64,000 bases of DNA, from NCBI GenBank assembly GCA_937930845.1, contig CALHBJ010000013.1, positions 1-64,000 of the forward strand, given 5' to 3'. Both the position numbers and the translations under genes were made by a program. Source of the DNA: an uncultured Rhizobiaceae group bacterium (GTDB lineage Bacteria; Pseudomonadota; Alphaproteobacteria; Rhizobiales; Rhizobiaceae). This document shows positions 36,951 through 48,040 of this stretch, in pieces; position 1 is the stretch's first letter, and every line of letters begins with the position of its first letter. The notes below the pieces were generated by a model. That model worked only from the letters and a program-made list of their open reading frames with translations, was not told the DNA's origin and made no database searches.

Positions 36951-39824
36951 TTATTCTCCAGTGGCCTGATCGGCAGATGGTTCTTCTTCGCCATCATCCT
37001 CATCGGACTCGCTGATCCGCTCGACGGAAACCACCATCTCATCTTTGGCCGTGTTGAACACCCGCACCCCTTTGCTGGCGCGGCTGGCAAATCGGATATT
37101 ATCGACCGGCACCCGGATTAACTGCCCTGCATCGGACACCAGCATGATCTGATCGGCGTCTTCGACGGGAAAGGCTGCAACGAGCGCACCGATTTCCTTG
37201 GCTTTTGACACATCCGTTGCTTTCAAACCCTTACCGCCCCGGCCGGAAACCCGGAAATCGAAGCTGGATGAACGTTTGCCGAAACCCTGGTTGGATACAG
37301 TGAGGATAAATTGTTCTGCAGCACCCATTTCTGCATAACGCTCAACGCTCAGCGCGGCTTCTTCACTGCCCTCATCACCATCGTCGGAAACGGTATCCAG
37401 ATCCGGATCGGTATCGGCTTCACCGGCCAATGCCCGACGATCTGCGGCAGCGCGTTTGAGATAGGACAGGCGTTCAGCTGGCGTGGCTTCGAAACCGCGC
37501 ATGATCGCCATCGAAATCACGCTATCGCCCTTGCCAAGGCGAATACCGCGTACACCCACGGAATTGCGGCTGGAGAACACACGAACATCATCAACGCGGA
37601 AGCGGATGGCCTGACCTGCAGATGTGGTCAACAGGACATCATCGGTGGACAAACAGGTGTCCACGCCAACAATGCCGTCATCATCATCCAGCTTCATGGC
37701 GATCTTGCCGTTTCGGTTCACCTGAACAAAATCCGACAAATTATTGCGCCGCACGGTGCCCTTGGTGGTTGCGAACATGATGTCGAGCGTATCCCAGGTG
37801 TCTTCATCCTCGGGCATGGGCAGGATTGAGGTGATCCGCTCGTCGCTTTGCAATGGCAAGAGGTTGATCAGGGCTTTTCCGCGCGCCTGAGGCGTTGTCA
37901 GCGGCAGTTTCCAGACCTTCAGCTTGTAGGCAATGCCGCGCGAGGAAAAGAACACCACGGGCGTGTGGGTGTTGGCCACAAACAAGCGCGTGACGAAATC
38001 TTCGTCTTTTGTGCTCATTCCTGAACGGCCCTTGCCGCCCCTTCTTTGAGCGCGATAGGTGGTCAGCGGCACACGTTTGATATAGCCGCCATGGCTGACT
38101 GTAACGACCATTTCTTCCCGTGCGATGAGATCTTCGTCGTCGTGTTCAAAGCCGCCATCGAGAATTTCTGTGCGGCGTGGGGTGGCGAATTCGTCACGCA
38201 CTTCCGCCAACTCATCTTTGATAATCGTTTGAACCCGCACGCGCGAAGACAATATGTCGAGATAGTCTTTGATCTCTTCGCCAATGGCGTTCAGTTCGTC
38301 GGCAATTTCATCACGACCAAGGGCGGTCAGACGTTGCAGGCGCAAGTCAAGGATTGCGCGCGCCTGTTCTTCCGACAGATTGTAACTGCCGTCCTCATTG
38401 ACGCGGTGACGAGGGTCGTCGATCAGCATGATCAAAGGTGCCACGTCTTTTGCGGGCCAGCGGCGTTCCATCAATTCACGTCGCGCCGTTGCCGGGTCGG
38501 GCGCGCGGCGAATAAGCGCGATGATTTCATCGATATTTGCAACGGCAATTGCCAAACCAACAAGAACATGGGCGCGGGTGCGCGCTTTGTTGAGCAGGAA
38601 CTTGGTGCGGCGGGTCACTACTTCTTCGCGGAAGCTCACAAAGGCTTTCAGCAAGTCAAACAGGTTCATCTGTTCAGGCTTGCCGCCATTCAGCGCCACG
38701 ATATTGCAGCCAAAGGATGTTTGAAGCGATGTGTAGCGGTACAACTGGTTCAACACGACTTCGGCGACCGCATCGCGGCGCAATTCCACAACAACACGGT
38801 AGCCGTGACGGTCGCTTTCATCGCGAATGTCGCTAATGCCCTCAATGCGTTTATCGCGCACCAGTTCGCCAATTTTCTCCACCATGGTGGCTTTGTTGAC
38901 CTGATAGGGCATCTCGCTCACGATAATGGCTTCGCGGTCACCCTTGAATTTTTCAATTTCCACCGCACCGCGCATGAGCACGGAACCGCGCCCGGTTTCA
39001 TAGGCTGAGCGAATGCCGGAACGTCCCAGGATTTTGCCCCCCGTTGGAAAATCCGGGCCAGGTACAATTTCCAGCAATTCGTCGAGATTGATTGCGGGAT
39101 TGTCGATCATCGCCAGGCAGGCATCGATTACTTCGCCCAGATTGTGGGGCGGAATGTTGGTCGCCATGCCTACGGCAATGCCGCCAGCACCGTTGACCAG
39201 AAGGTTGGGGAAACGGGCAGGCAAAACCATGGGCTCGCGTTCGCGGCCATCATAGTTGGCCTGAAATGCAACCGTTTCTTTGTCGATATCGTCCAGCAGC
39301 CGGTTGGCCACCTTCTGAAGCCGACATTCGGTGTAACGCATGGCAGCGGGCTTATCGCCATCAATAGAACCAAAATTCCCCTGCCCGTCGATCAGCGGCT
39401 GGCGCATGGCAAAGTCCTGCGCCATGCGCACCAGTGCGTCATAAATAGAAGCATCCCCATGGGGGTGGAACTTACCCATGACCTCACCAATGACACCGGC
39501 GGATTTGCGATAGCCCTTGGAGAAATCCAGGCCCATTTCATACATCGCATATAAAATGCGCCTGTGGACCGGTTTCAATCCATCACGGGCGTCAGGCAAT
39601 GCGCGGCTTACGATCACGCTCATGGCGTAGTCGAGATAGGAACGCTGCATTTCCTCAACAATAGAAATCGGCTCGTGTTCGCTTGGAATCAGCGCACTTC
39701 CGCCCCCGGCGCCCCCGTTGCCATCATCACTTCCACCGCCGCCACCACCGGCATCAGCTGCGGGTGGCGTTGCTGCTTCATCCACGGGTATTTGTGAATC
39801 TTGTGGGAGGTCTTCGTCAGCCAA
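36951..39824 (-). CDS. gyrA: DNA gyrase subunit A
   Basis: 957 residues from TTG 39824, which has AAAGGA at good spacing; an ATG at 39875 is open but has no ribosome-binding site. Before the conserved start ([30 protein letters not shown]) is a 40-odd residue Gly/Asp/Ser-rich extension. Catalytic Tyr lies in AAMRYTE; the GyrA box QRRGGKG is present, so negative supercoiling is expected. At the E. coli Ser83 position there is Ala (codon 39450-39452), while the Asp87 equivalent is kept. An acidic insert ([19 protein letters not shown]) lies between C-terminal blades. Confidence 0.96.
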   Translation of the reverse strand: MADEDLPQDSQIPVDEAATPPAADAGGGGGGSDDGNGGAGGGSALIPSEHEPISIVEEMQRSYLDYAMSVIVSRALPDARDGLKPVHRRILYAMYEMGLDFSKGYRKSAGVIGEVMGKFHPHGDASIYDALVRMAQDFAMRQPLIDGQGNFGSIDGDKPAAMRYTECRLQKVANRLLDDIDKETVAFQANYDGREREPMVLPARFPNLLVNGAGGIAVGMATNIPPHNLGEVIDACLAMIDNPAINLDELLEIVPGPDFPTGGKILGRSGIRSAYETGRGSVLMRGAVEIEKFKGDREAIIVSEMPYQVNKATMVEKIGELVRDKRIEGISDIRDESDRHGYRVVVELRRDAVAEVVLNQLYRYTSLQTSFGCNIVALNGGKPEQMNLFDLLKAFVSFREEVVTRRTKFLLNKARTRAHVLVGLAIAVANIDEIIALIRRAPDPATARRELMERRWPAKDVAPLIMLIDDPRHRVNEDGSYNLSEEQARAILDLRLQRLTALGRDEIADELNAIGEEIKDYLDILSSRVRVQTIIKDELAEVRDEFATPRRTEILDGGFEHDDEDLIAREEMVVTVSHGGYIKRVPLTTYRAQRRGGKGRSGMSTKDEDFVTRLFVANTHTPVVFFSSRGIAYKLKVWKLPLTTPQARGKALINLLPLQSDERITSILPMPEDEDTWDTLDIMFATTKGTVRRNNLSDFVQVNRNGKIAMKLDDDDGIVGVDTCLSTDDVLLTTSAGQAIRFRVDDVRVFSSRNSVGVRGIRLGKGDSVISMAIMRGFEATPAERLSYLKRAAADRRALAGEADTDPDLDTVSDDGDEGSEEAALSVERYAEMGAAEQFILTVSNQGFGKRSSSFDFRVSGRGGKGLKATDVSKAKEIGALVAAFPVEDADQIMLVSDAGQLIRVPVDNIRFASRASKGVRVFNTAKDEMVVSVERISESDEDDGEEEPSADQATGE

Positions 39825-40097
39825 GTTTCTGTCCTTTGAACGGGCTGCAAGAATCGCACGCCCATGCCTTTCCACATCATAGCTGAACCCGATATTTTTC
39901 TCAAATATGACCCAAAGTATTCAAGTCATAATATTGTTTAGTTACAACCGGTTATCTGCCACCAAAACGGTATGGGCGGAAAATTGCCAATTGGGCAGGC
40001 ACAAGAGGTGCATATCGTGATTTGGCGACTGATCTGACCGTTTCAAATACAGCAAATTCAGGTATGTTTGGCGCAGTTTTAGCTTCCAGGTGCGCAC

Positions 40098-40730
40098 ATG
40101 TTTCCCACCGAACAATTGATAAATGCGTTCGCGACTTATTTTGTGACGATCGACCCTCCGGGTCAGGCCGCCATCATTTTAGGGCTCACGGCAGGAATGT
40201 CTTCGCTGCAACGCAGGCAGCTTGCGCTGCGTGGCACATTGCTTGGCATTGGCATATTGATTGCCTTTGTATTCATCGGGACGGGCCTGCTTTCGGTGCT
40301 GGGGATATCTGTCGCTGCCTTCCGCGTCGCAGGCGGATTGCTGCTGTTTTATATCGCTTCAGAGATGGTTTTTGAAAAACGGGCTGAAAGGCGTGGGGAA
40401 ACAGCGGAAAAGGCCGTAAGCGACCACCATGCCCGCGGCCTGGCTGTATTTCCGCTTGCCGTTCCCCTGATCGCAGGCCCCGGCGCGATTTCCGCGGCTA
40501 TATTGCTCTCATCCCAATTCACCACACCGCTGGAACAGGGCCTGCATGTGGGCGTCATCGTGCTGGTGGGCGTGATCTTGTATATGTTCCTGCGTCTGGC
40601 CGACAGCATTCAAAAATATGTATCGGATTCGGTCAGCAATGTGCTCACCCGCCTGCTCGGCATATTGCTGGCGGCCTTGTCAGTTCAATTCATCGCCGAT
40701 GGTGTGAGAACGCTGGCTAGTTCTGGCTAG
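40098..40730 (+). CDS. MarC family membrane protein
   Basis: 210 residues with six membrane segments and the MarC pattern FVTIDPPGQAAIILGLT and AVFPLAVPLIAGPGAISAAILL. Function unclear: the family was once linked to multiple antibiotic resistance, later disputed. AGGTG upstream of ATG. Divergent from gyrA over a 273-base gap with no recognised site; the stop shares CTAG with the convergent gene. Confidence 0.88.
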   Translation: MFPTEQLINAFATYFVTIDPPGQAAIILGLTAGMSSLQRRQLALRGTLLGIGILIAFVFIGTGLLSVLGISVAAFRVAGGLLLFYIASEMVFEKRAERRGETAEKAVSDHHARGLAVFPLAVPLIAGPGAISAAILLSSQFTTPLEQGLHVGVIVLVGVILYMFLRLADSIQKYVSDSVSNVLTRLLGILLAALSVQFIADGVRTLASSG

Positions 40731-41089
40731 TTCAACGTGACAGTCATTTCCTTGCCGGAATAGCCATGCACATTATCCCCTGCCCGCACGGTTACATTCT
40801 TAACGTCACCGGGGATTTCAATGCCGCTTTTGGAGCGGGTAAAGGGCTGTTCATTGTCGTGGGGATGGGCCAACACGCGGGTTGCCAGCACTTTGCCGCT
40901 TGGGTCCAATACCTGCCAGCTATTGGCATAGTGGTCCCAGCCAGCATCGGCATGCAGCACGGTGACATCAAAACGATAAGTGCCGTTTGCTGATTTATTG
41001 ACTTTGACATCAACCACATCAGCGCCGCCCGCATGGGCAACAGAAAAGGTTGAAACAAACAAGGAAAGTCCCAAAAGCAGAGTTTTCAT
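40727..41089 (-). CDS. Small periplasmic protein, unknown
   Basis: 120 residues with a signal peptide (about 1-20, cleavage after AHA). The mature part is all-beta in appearance: YRFDVTVLHADAGWDHYANSWQVLDPSGKVLATRVLAHPHDNEQPFTRS, resembling conserved alphaproteobacterial exported proteins of unknown role; several His residues (HADAGWDHY, HPHDN) could bind a metal. That is inference only. Confidence 0.65.
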   Translation of the reverse strand: MKTLLLGLSLFVSTFSVAHAGGADVVDVKVNKSANGTYRFDVTVLHADAGWDHYANSWQVLDPSGKVLATRVLAHPHDNEQPFTRSKSGIEIPGDVKNVTVRAGDNVHGYSGKEMTVTLN

Positions 41090-41168
41090 CGTACCGCTAC
41101 AGTTGTGTTATCAGAAATTCTCTCTTAGCACGGCTTTGGTGCGTGTGAAATTCAACGTGGAGTGATCG

Positions 41169-42128
41169 ATGGCTTCTGGCTCGAAAAAAGTGATTTATGC
41201 AGCAATGATCGGCAATGGCCTGATCGCAATCGCCAAGTTTGTTGGCGCTTCGATCACAGGATCATCCGCCATGTTGTCTGAAGGCATTCACTCGGTTGTC
41301 GATACGGGCAATCAGGGGTTGCTGCTTTATGGCATTGCGCGCTCCAAGCGACCTGCTGATGAAAAGCACCCGTTTGGCTATGCCAGTGAAATCTATTTCT
41401 GGGCATTCATTGTCGCCATCCTGATCTTCTCAATTGGTGCTGGCATTTCCATGTATCACGGGGTGGAAAAAGTATTGCACCCCAGCGCGGTTGCGGACCC
41501 CATGGTCAACTATGTCATTTTGGGAATGGCAATGGTGTTTGAAGGGGTTGCCTGGTGGATTGCCTATAAAGAATTCGCCACGACCAAGGGCAAGAAAACC
41601 CTGTTTGCGGCGGTTCGGGAATCTAAAGATCCGACTGTTTTCACAGTGTTGTTTGAAGATACGGCAGCCATGTTGGGTCTTATCGTGGCCTTTATCGGCA
41701 TCTGGATATCGGTGACATTCAATCTGCCGGTTGTGGATGGCATTGCTTCAATCGTGATTGGTGTCATTTTGGCAGGCACAGCTGTTTTGCTGGCCCTGGA
41801 AACCAAGGGGTTGTTGATTGGCGAATCTGCGGCGCCGGAGATTGTCGAGGAAATCACCAGTCTTATTGCCGCCCAACCGGCCATTATTGCTCTCAACGAA
41901 ATCAGAACCCTGCACCGTGGCCCCAATGATGTGCTTTTGGCCTTGTCGGTGGACTATGTGGACGAAATTCCCGCAGGCGTGGTTGAGCGGTCCAATACGG
42001 AGCTGGAAATTGCGATCAAGAACCGCTTTCCCGTGGTCAAACGGTTGTTTATCGAGGTTCAAAGTGCCCAGCACCATGCTGAAGAAGTGGCGCGCGCGGC
42101 CGAATTGAGGGCTGCCGAAAATGAATAA
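41169..42128 (+). CDS. Cation diffusion facilitator
   Basis: 319 residues. CDF transmembrane metal site in LSEGIHSVVDTGNQG (His/Asp) and a second pair in the fifth helix, LFEDTAAMLGL (Asp); loop motif DEKHPFGYASEIYFW. A cytoplasmic C-terminal domain follows from about 205. Exports divalent metals such as zinc, iron or manganese; the metal cannot be named. Its last eight bases overlap the thioesterase start. Confidence 0.9.
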   Translation: MASGSKKVIYAAMIGNGLIAIAKFVGASITGSSAMLSEGIHSVVDTGNQGLLLYGIARSKRPADEKHPFGYASEIYFWAFIVAILIFSIGAGISMYHGVEKVLHPSAVADPMVNYVILGMAMVFEGVAWWIAYKEFATTKGKKTLFAAVRESKDPTVFTVLFEDTAAMLGLIVAFIGIWISVTFNLPVVDGIASIVIGVILAGTAVLLALETKGLLIGESAAPEIVEEITSLIAAQPAIIALNEIRTLHRGPNDVLLALSVDYVDEIPAGVVERSNTELEIAIKNRFPVVKRLFIEVQSAQHHAEEVARAAELRAAENE

Positions 42129-42564
42129 GAACCAATGGGTTCCCCGCGACGAAGACTACAAGAGCCGCATTGAACGCCTGTTTGCCGCCCAAAACATGAT
42201 GGCTACATTGGGCATGTCGCTGGATCATGTGACACCGGGGCATGTGGAAATCACCATGTCTTTCAACACGTCACTCTCCCAGCACCACGGTTTCCACCAT
42301 GCAGGTGTTGCGACCACGGGCATGGACACAGCCTGTGGCTTTGCCGCCTGCTCTTTGATGGACGCCAGCGAAGAAGTGCTGACTGTTGAATTCAAAAGCA
42401 GCTTTCTGGCCCCCGCGACGACGCCCGAATTCAGGTTCGTGGGCGAAGTTCTCAAGGCCGGACGGTCATTATATTTTTGTCAGGGGCAGGCATTTGGGAT
42501 TGACGGTGGCACATCAACGCTGATTGCCAGCATGTCTGCCACCATGATGGCGAAACGCGCCTGA
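42121..42564 (+). CDS. PaaI-type hotdog thioesterase
   Basis: 147 residues of the hotdog fold: HVEITMSFNTSLSQHHGFHHAGVATTGMDTACGFAAC with the active-site region HHAG and the acidic MDTA, then VEFKSSFLAPATTPEF and SLYFCQGQAFG. Hydrolyses an acyl-CoA; substrate unknown. Translationally coupled to the CDF gene. Confidence 0.82.
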   Translation: MNKNQWVPRDEDYKSRIERLFAAQNMMATLGMSLDHVTPGHVEITMSFNTSLSQHHGFHHAGVATTGMDTACGFAACSLMDASEEVLTVEFKSSFLAPATTPEFRFVGEVLKAGRSLYFCQGQAFGIDGGTSTLIASMSATMMAKRA

Positions 42565-42984
42565 TCAGCTGGTGACAGCCAAGGGATGTTGGCTGGAGAA
42601 CTGAACCAGATCCCACAGATTGCCATACAGGTCTTTGAACACGGCAACCTGCCCGTAGTCATGGGTTTGGGGTGGCCTTACAATTTCAATATCCATGGCG
42701 CGTAAATGGGCAAAATCCCGGTCAAAATCATCGGTTGAAAGAAACAGGAAGACGCGGCCACCGGCCTGGTTGCCTATGAATATTTCCTGTTCGGGCTTTG
42801 ACGCTTTTGCCAATAGCAAAGTGGTGCCTGTTGAACCCGGTGGGCGCACAACAACCCAGCGTTTGTCCTGTTCGGCCTGATAGGTGTCTTCCACAAGCTC
42901 GAAGCGCAATTTGCCCACATAGAAATCCAGGGCCTCGTCATAGTCCCGCACCACCAATGCAATATGGGCGATTTCCTGCCTCAA
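42565..42984 (-). CDS. VOC (glyoxalase-like) protein
   Basis: 139 residues with a vicinal oxygen chelate fold: IAHIALVVRDYDEALDFYVGKLRFELVEDT (first His metal ligand) and the C-terminal VAVFKDLYGNLWDLVQF (Glu replaced by Asp). Function unknown. Start is TTG 42984, overlapping the tenA stop as TTGA. Its stop abuts the thioesterase stop within TGATCA. Confidence 0.8.
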   Translation of the reverse strand: MRQEIAHIALVVRDYDEALDFYVGKLRFELVEDTYQAEQDKRWVVVRPPGSTGTTLLLAKASKPEQEIFIGNQAGGRVFLFLSTDDFDRDFAHLRAMDIEIVRPPQTHDYGQVAVFKDLYGNLWDLVQFSSQHPLAVTS

Positions 42985-43637
42985 GCGGCGTCCATTCCCA
43001 TCTGCCAGAAATCCCGCTCCAACCGGGTAGCGGTTGCAAACAGGGATTTCAGACGGGGGTAGCGGGCTTCGTTCATCATGTCGGCTGCCAGAGCGTCCAG
43101 ATTTGCGACGGTGGCATGCATGAGCGACTGATACCCATCGCTAGCATATTCGTTGATCCATTCGCTATAGGGATTGTCCGCATTTGCGCTTGGTGCAAGC
43201 CGTGCCCCAATCTCACCATAGCCGATCATGCAGGGTGCCAGGGCAATATAGAGGTCCAGCAAATCTCCAGCATTGCCCGCATCCAGAACAAATCGCGTAT
43301 AGGCTACCGTGGGTGTTTTTTCCGGACTTGCCTCAAGATCATTGGGACTAAGTCCCCATTTTCCGCACAGGCGCACGTGAAGGTCCATTTCCACATCCAA
43401 AATGGCTTTTAGTCCCTCCAGCCCGTTGCGCATTTCGTCCAGCGAACGGCCTTTATAAATTGCCAGTGCATAGGCACGGGCAAACTGGATCAGGAACAGA
43501 TAATCCTGGACCAGATAGTCCTGGAACGCCGCGTTTGGCAAAGAGCAATCGCCCATCCCCTCCACAAATGCGTGGTGGGTATAGTCATGCCAGTCATCAT
43601 GGCAATCATTCTTGAGGCGTTCGAAAAGAGAAGTCAT
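42981..43637 (-). CDS. tenA: TenA-type aminopyrimidine hydrolase
   Basis: 218 residues of the TENA/THI-4 family, with the active-site Cys136 in LAPCMIGYGEIG and the ligand-binding DYLVQDYLFLIQFARAYALA. It salvages aminopyrimidines for thiamine synthesis. Lies 22 bases after ssb and has no TPP riboswitch of its own, so it may be read from the ssb promoter. Confidence 0.9.
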   Translation of the reverse strand: MTSLFERLKNDCHDDWHDYTHHAFVEGMGDCSLPNAAFQDYLVQDYLFLIQFARAYALAIYKGRSLDEMRNGLEGLKAILDVEMDLHVRLCGKWGLSPNDLEASPEKTPTVAYTRFVLDAGNAGDLLDLYIALAPCMIGYGEIGARLAPSANADNPYSEWINEYASDGYQSLMHATVANLDALAADMMNEARYPRLKSLFATATRLERDFWQMGMDAA

Positions 43638-43659
43638 GGGTCAGGATATCGACCTAATC

Positions 43660-44172
43660 CTAGAACGGGATTTCGTCATCCATGTCACCGCCGGAGGATG
43701 GGAAACCACCTCCACCGCCGCCAGACTGGCCGCCGCCGCCCATTTGACCACCGCCACCATAATCACCGCCGCCGCTCATCTGGCCGCCACCGCCGCCATA
43801 TCCGCCACCGCCTTCGCTGTTGCGGCTGTCCAGCATAGTCAATGTGCCATTAAAGCCCTGCAAAACAACTTCTGTAGTATATTTGTCCTGGCCGCTCTGG
43901 TCCTGCCATTTGCGGGTTTGCAACTGGCCTTCCACATAAACCTTCGAGCCTTTTTTGACATATTGCTCGATCACTTTGCACAGGCCTTCGTTGAAACACA
44001 CGATGCGGTGCCATTCGGTTTTCTCGCGCCGTTCCCCAGTGTTTTTGTCACGCCAGCTTTCCGACGTGGCAATTGAGAAATTGGCGATGGGTCGCCCGTC
44101 CTGGGTGCGGCGAATATCAGGATCCTGTCCCAGATTTCCAATCAAAATGACCTTGTTTACGCTGCCTGCCAT
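43660..44172 (-). CDS. ssb: Single-stranded DNA-binding protein
   Basis: 170 residues from ATG 44172 (AGGAGCAGG upstream gives the choice). OB fold in residues 1-112 ([60 protein letters not shown]), a Gly-rich linker of repeated GGGG/Q/S units, and the interaction tip MDDEIPF. It protects single-stranded DNA and recruits repair proteins. Divergent from uvrA, sharing an SOS-controlled promoter region. Confidence 0.96.
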   Translation of the reverse strand: MAGSVNKVILIGNLGQDPDIRRTQDGRPIANFSIATSESWRDKNTGERREKTEWHRIVCFNEGLCKVIEQYVKKGSKVYVEGQLQTRKWQDQSGQDKYTTEVVLQGFNGTLTMLDSRNSEGGGGYGGGGGQMSGGGDYGGGGQMGGGGQSGGGGGGFPSSGGDMDDEIPF

Positions 44173-44500
44173 AAATCCTGCTCCTTGGTGCACAATCGTG
44201 CATCTGTTCCGTATCGACGGAGTTCTCTCTTGCCCCAACATAGGCGGGCATCCATCACATTGGCAGAGTGGATGCGCCCCAGGAGCGGTTTTCCACCGCT
44301 TGTTTAATTCCTATTTGTTCATGTATTGTTCTATAACAAATTCGAATCGCATTCAAGGCCGCGTCAACACGCAGCAGGCAAATATGTTATCGCCTTGTGG
44401 GGAATGGGGCCGGGTCGCTGGACACGGGCCTGTAATGCCCCACATATGACGCTTAGAGCAAAGATTGGGCGAATTGCCCCACCTCGTAAAGATTTCTTCC
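44173..44500. promoter_or_regulatory. Divergent ssb/uvrA promoter region
   Basis: 328 bases without a gene. It holds the SOS box at 44317-44331 and otherwise no recognised structure. Both flanking genes are repair genes, and the box lies 145 bases from ssb and 170 from uvrA, so it can serve either or both promoters. Confidence 0.7.
44317..44331. promoter_or_regulatory. LexA (SOS) box
   Basis: GTTCATGTATTGTTC matches the alphaproteobacterial LexA consensus GTTC-N7-GTTC exactly. Located between ssb and uvrA, both classic LexA targets. The direct-repeat form (not the CTGT-N8-ACAG palindrome) also supports the alphaproteobacterial assignment. Confidence 0.85.
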
Positions 44501-47464
44501 ATGGCTTCAAATTCTAAAACCCGCCCCCGGAAACGTGACGACAAGCTGATATCGGTGCGCGGTGCGCGCGAACACAATCTCAAGAATGTCGACATTGACC
44601 TGCCCCGCGACAGCCTGATCGTGATGACCGGACTGTCAGGTTCGGGGAAATCCTCGCTGGCTTTTGATACCATCTACGCTGAAGGGCAGCGGCGATATGT
44701 TGAATCCCTGTCGGCTTATGCGCGCCAGTTTCTGGAAATGATGCAAAAACCGGATGTGGATCAGATTGATGGCCTGTCTCCGGCAATTTCGATTGAACAG
44801 AAAACCACGTCGAAAAACCCGCGTTCCACGGTCGGCACTGTCACGGAAATCTATGACTATATGCGCCTGTTGTTCGCGCGCGTTGGGGTGCCCTATTCCC
44901 CCGCCACCGGCCTGCCTATCGAAAGCCAGACCGTGAGCCAGATGGTGGACCGGGTGATGGAGTTGGACGAAGGCAGCCGCCTGTATCTGCTGGCGCCCAT
45001 CGTCCGGGGCCGAAAGGGCGAATTCAAAAAGGAATTCGCCGATTTGATGAAAAAGGGGTTTCAGCGGGTCAAAGTCGACGGCGAGTTTTATGAAATTGCT
45101 GATGTTCCGGTATTGGACAAGAAATTCAAACACGATGTGGATGTGGTGGTGGACCGCATTGTGGTGCGCGATGATGTGCAGACGCGGCTGGCAGATTCCA
45201 TGGAAACCGCGTTGCGGCTGACCGATGGTATGGCCGTGGCAGAACTGGCTGACAAGCCCCTGCATGCTTCCGAAACAGCGGCTGAATCAAAAAACAAATC
45301 AAAGAATGAGACCCACGAACGGCTGGTCTTTTCGGAAAAATTTGCTTGCCCGGTTTCGGGTTTCACCATTCCGGAAATTGAACCAAGACTGTTTTCATTC
45401 AACAACCCGTTTGGGGCCTGCCCCAGTTGTGACGGTTTGGGAAATCAACAAAAGATCGATGAAAACCTCGTCGTGCCTGATGGATCGCTGGCGCTCAACA
45501 AGGGGGCGATTGCGCCCTGGTCGAAATCCAATAATCCCTCCCCTTATTATGCCCAGACCCTGCAGGCGATCGGCAAGGTCTACAAGTTCAAAATCAGCGA
45601 TGCATGGGACACATTGTCAGCTGAGGCCCAAACGGCTGTGTTGTTTGGCACTGGCAAAACGCCCATCAATTTCGAATATGATGATGGCTTGCGCACCTAT
45701 AAAACCAAAAAACCGTTTGAAGGCGTGATCGGAAATCTGGAACGCCGCTGGCGCGAAACGGATAGCGCCTGGATGCGCGAAGAAATTGAGAAATTCATGT
45801 CTCGTATGCCTTGCATGGCGTGCGAAGGCTATCGCCTCAAACAGGAGGCCATGGCAGTCAAGATTGACAAGCTCCACATCTCGCAGGTGGCCGAGTTGTC
45901 TATCAAACAGGCGAATGTGTGGTTCAAGGATCTGCCCGACCGTCTCAATGACAAGCAAAACGAAATCGCGGTGCGCATTTTGAAGGAAATTCGCGACCGG
46001 CTGAAATTTCTCAATGATGTGGGACTGGACTACCTTACCTTGTCGCGCAATTCCGGCACATTGTCGGGTGGTGAAAGCCAACGCATTCGACTGGCTTCTC
46101 AGATCGGTTCCGGGCTAACCGGCGTATTGTATGTTCTTGATGAACCTTCAATTGGCCTTCACCAGCGTGATAACGCACGGCTGCTGGAAACCCTGCGCCA
46201 TCTGCGTGATCTGGGTAATACCGTGATTGTTGTTGAGCATGATGAAGATGCCATTTTGACCGCAGACCATGTGGTGGATATCGGCCCGAAAGCCGGCATT
46301 CACGGTGGCGAAATCATTGCCCAGGGAACGCCCAAGGCGATTATGAAATCCAAGGCATCGATCACCGGCCAATATTTGTCGGGAGCCTTGAGTGTTGCTG
46401 TTCCCGAACAACGGCGCAAAATCAACAAAGCCCGCAAGATCAAAGTTGTGGGCGCGCGGGGCAACAATCTCAAGAACGTCACCGGAGAAATCCCGCTCGG
46501 CACATTCACGGCGGTGACAGGGGTTTCCGGTGGGGGCAAATCCACTTTCCTGATCGAAACCCTGTACAAGGCCGCAGCACGCCACATCAACAAGGCGCGT
46601 GCCCTGCCCGCGCCCCATGACCGCATTGAAGGCCTGGAGCATCTCGACAAGATCATCGATATTGATCAGTCCCCAATTGGTCGGACACCAAGGTCCAATC
46701 CGGCGACCTATACCGGCGCCTTCACGCCCATTCGCGAATGGTTTGCAGGCCTACCGGAGTCGAAAGCCCGTGGGTACAATCCCGGTCGCTTTTCATTCAA
46801 TGTGAAAGGTGGGCGTTGTGAAGCATGTCAGGGTGACGGGGTCATCAAGATCGAAATGCACTTCCTGCCGGATGTTTATGTGACCTGCGATGTATGTTCC
46901 GGCAAACGCTATAACCGCGAGACGCTGGAAGTTCAGTTCAAGGGCAAGAGCATCGCCGACGTGCTGGACATGACCGTTGAAGAAGGCTGCGAGTTCTTCG
47001 CCGCGGTTCCCTCGGTGCGCGACAAGATGGAAACGCTCAAACGTGTTGGGTTGGACTACATCAAGATTGGTCAGCAGGCGACCACCCTTTCCGGTGGTGA
47101 AGCACAACGGGTCAAACTGTCAAAAGAACTGTCCAAACGCGCCACGGGTCGGACCCTCTACATACTCGACGAACCCACAACCGGGCTGCACTTCCACGAC
47201 GTGTCAAAACTGCTGGATGTGCTGCATGAACTCGTCGACAGCGGCAATACCGTTGCCGTGATTGAGCACAATCTGGAAGTCATCAAGACGGCAGACTGGG
47301 TGATGGATCTCGGCCCGGAAGGCGGCGATGGCGGTGGTGAAATGGTTGCCATTGGCACGCCGGAAGACATCGTCAAGGAACCGCGCTCTTACACCGGGCA
47401 TTTTCTCAAGGAATTGCTCAATCGGCGCCCTGCGGGCAAAAATGATCTCCAGGCGGCTGAATAA
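44501..47464 (+). CDS. uvrA: Excinuclease ABC subunit A
   Basis: 987 residues from ATG 44501. Two ABC ATPase modules: Walker [14 protein letters not shown] near 44 and [13 protein letters not shown] in the second half; signature motifs [16 protein letters not shown] and [14 protein letters not shown]; zinc-finger cysteines in [11 protein letters not shown] and [12 protein letters not shown] plus [10 protein letters not shown]. It finds bulky lesions for nucleotide excision repair. Probably damage-induced via the upstream LexA box. Confidence 0.97.
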   Translation: MASNSKTRPRKRDDKLISVRGAREHNLKNVDIDLPRDSLIVMTGLSGSGKSSLAFDTIYAEGQRRYVESLSAYARQFLEMMQKPDVDQIDGLSPAISIEQKTTSKNPRSTVGTVTEIYDYMRLLFARVGVPYSPATGLPIESQTVSQMVDRVMELDEGSRLYLLAPIVRGRKGEFKKEFADLMKKGFQRVKVDGEFYEIADVPVLDKKFKHDVDVVVDRIVVRDDVQTRLADSMETALRLTDGMAVAELADKPLHASETAAESKNKSKNETHERLVFSEKFACPVSGFTIPEIEPRLFSFNNPFGACPSCDGLGNQQKIDENLVVPDGSLALNKGAIAPWSKSNNPSPYYAQTLQAIGKVYKFKISDAWDTLSAEAQTAVLFGTGKTPINFEYDDGLRTYKTKKPFEGVIGNLERRWRETDSAWMREEIEKFMSRMPCMACEGYRLKQEAMAVKIDKLHISQVAELSIKQANVWFKDLPDRLNDKQNEIAVRILKEIRDRLKFLNDVGLDYLTLSRNSGTLSGGESQRIRLASQIGSGLTGVLYVLDEPSIGLHQRDNARLLETLRHLRDLGNTVIVVEHDEDAILTADHVVDIGPKAGIHGGEIIAQGTPKAIMKSKASITGQYLSGALSVAVPEQRRKINKARKIKVVGARGNNLKNVTGEIPLGTFTAVTGVSGGGKSTFLIETLYKAAARHINKARALPAPHDRIEGLEHLDKIIDIDQSPIGRTPRSNPATYTGAFTPIREWFAGLPESKARGYNPGRFSFNVKGGRCEACQGDGVIKIEMHFLPDVYVTCDVCSGKRYNRETLEVQFKGKSIADVLDMTVEEGCEFFAAVPSVRDKMETLKRVGLDYIKIGQQATTLSGGEAQRVKLSKELSKRATGRTLYILDEPTTGLHFHDVSKLLDVLHELVDSGNTVAVIEHNLEVIKTADWVMDLGPEGGDGGGEMVAIGTPEDIVKEPRSYTGHFLKELLNRRPAGKNDLQAAE

Positions 47465-47476
47465 TCCAGCCTGGTG

Positions 47477-48040
47477 CTACAAAAGTGTTTCGTCGTGGAT
47501 CAGTTTACCGTCCACGGATATGCCTTTGATCTTGGCCGTTCCATCCGCCTGTACAGCCAAGATAATACCAAGCTTTTGGTCGCGGTTTAGAGCTTCAAGT
47601 TCAAGGGCACGTCTTTTGGGCGCGTAGTATCTTGAAAATGGCAAGCTGACATTGAAAGGCTGGGTTGGTTTGGCGTTTGGCGGTACATATGATGTGACGC
47701 CCTTTAGGAATACGCCGCCGCTGGGTGCAGTCGCCGATACAGCGCTGGCCTTCCAAAACCCATCTTCGCCTGGTTTGAGCACAATGAACACGTCTTGCCG
47801 GGTCTTAAGGGGCAGGTCTGGCAAAGAAACCGTTTTTGGATCAATACGTTCCACATCCAGCTGTAGCCTTGTGTAGTGGCCACGAAAGAAATCGCGCGGG
47901 TCGCGCATGTTGGACTTCAGCACCACCTCGACGCCCGTGCGCAAATCTTCCAGATGCTTATAAATTATTGCCCCCAATGCGCCGGTTTGAAGCACTGCAG
48001 CGACCACCAACCCAACGAACAGGCCTTTTGCGGTTTTCAT
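47477..48040 (-). CDS. GDYXXLXY-type membrane protein
   Basis: 187 residues. N-terminal membrane anchor (about 6-27, LFVGLVVAAVLQTGALGAIIY), then an exported domain that starts LRTGVEVVLKSNMRDPRDFFRGHYTRLQLDV. The position and context match the GDYXXLXY family, though the signature reads GHYTRLQL here. Function unknown. Start overlaps the DUF2157 gene stop by four bases; these two families usually occur together. Confidence 0.75.
   Translation of the reverse strand: MKTAKGLFVGLVVAAVLQTGALGAIIYKHLEDLRTGVEVVLKSNMRDPRDFFRGHYTRLQLDVERIDPKTVSLPDLPLKTRQDVFIVLKPGEDGFWKASAVSATAPSGGVFLKGVTSYVPPNAKPTQPFNVSLPFSRYYAPKRRALELEALNRDQKLGIILAVQADGTAKIKGISVDGKLIHDETLL

Noticed and set aside
38046-39008. 320-codon open frame opposite gyrA
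   Set aside because: Antisense to conserved gyrA; long only because of codon bias on the true strand.
43638-43659. TPP riboswitch before tenA
   Set aside because: Only 22 bases separate ssb and tenA; no room for a riboswitch.
43700-43830. Short repeats resembling a CRISPR or tandem array
   Set aside because: They encode the Gly-rich linker of SSB; no spacers or regular repeat length.
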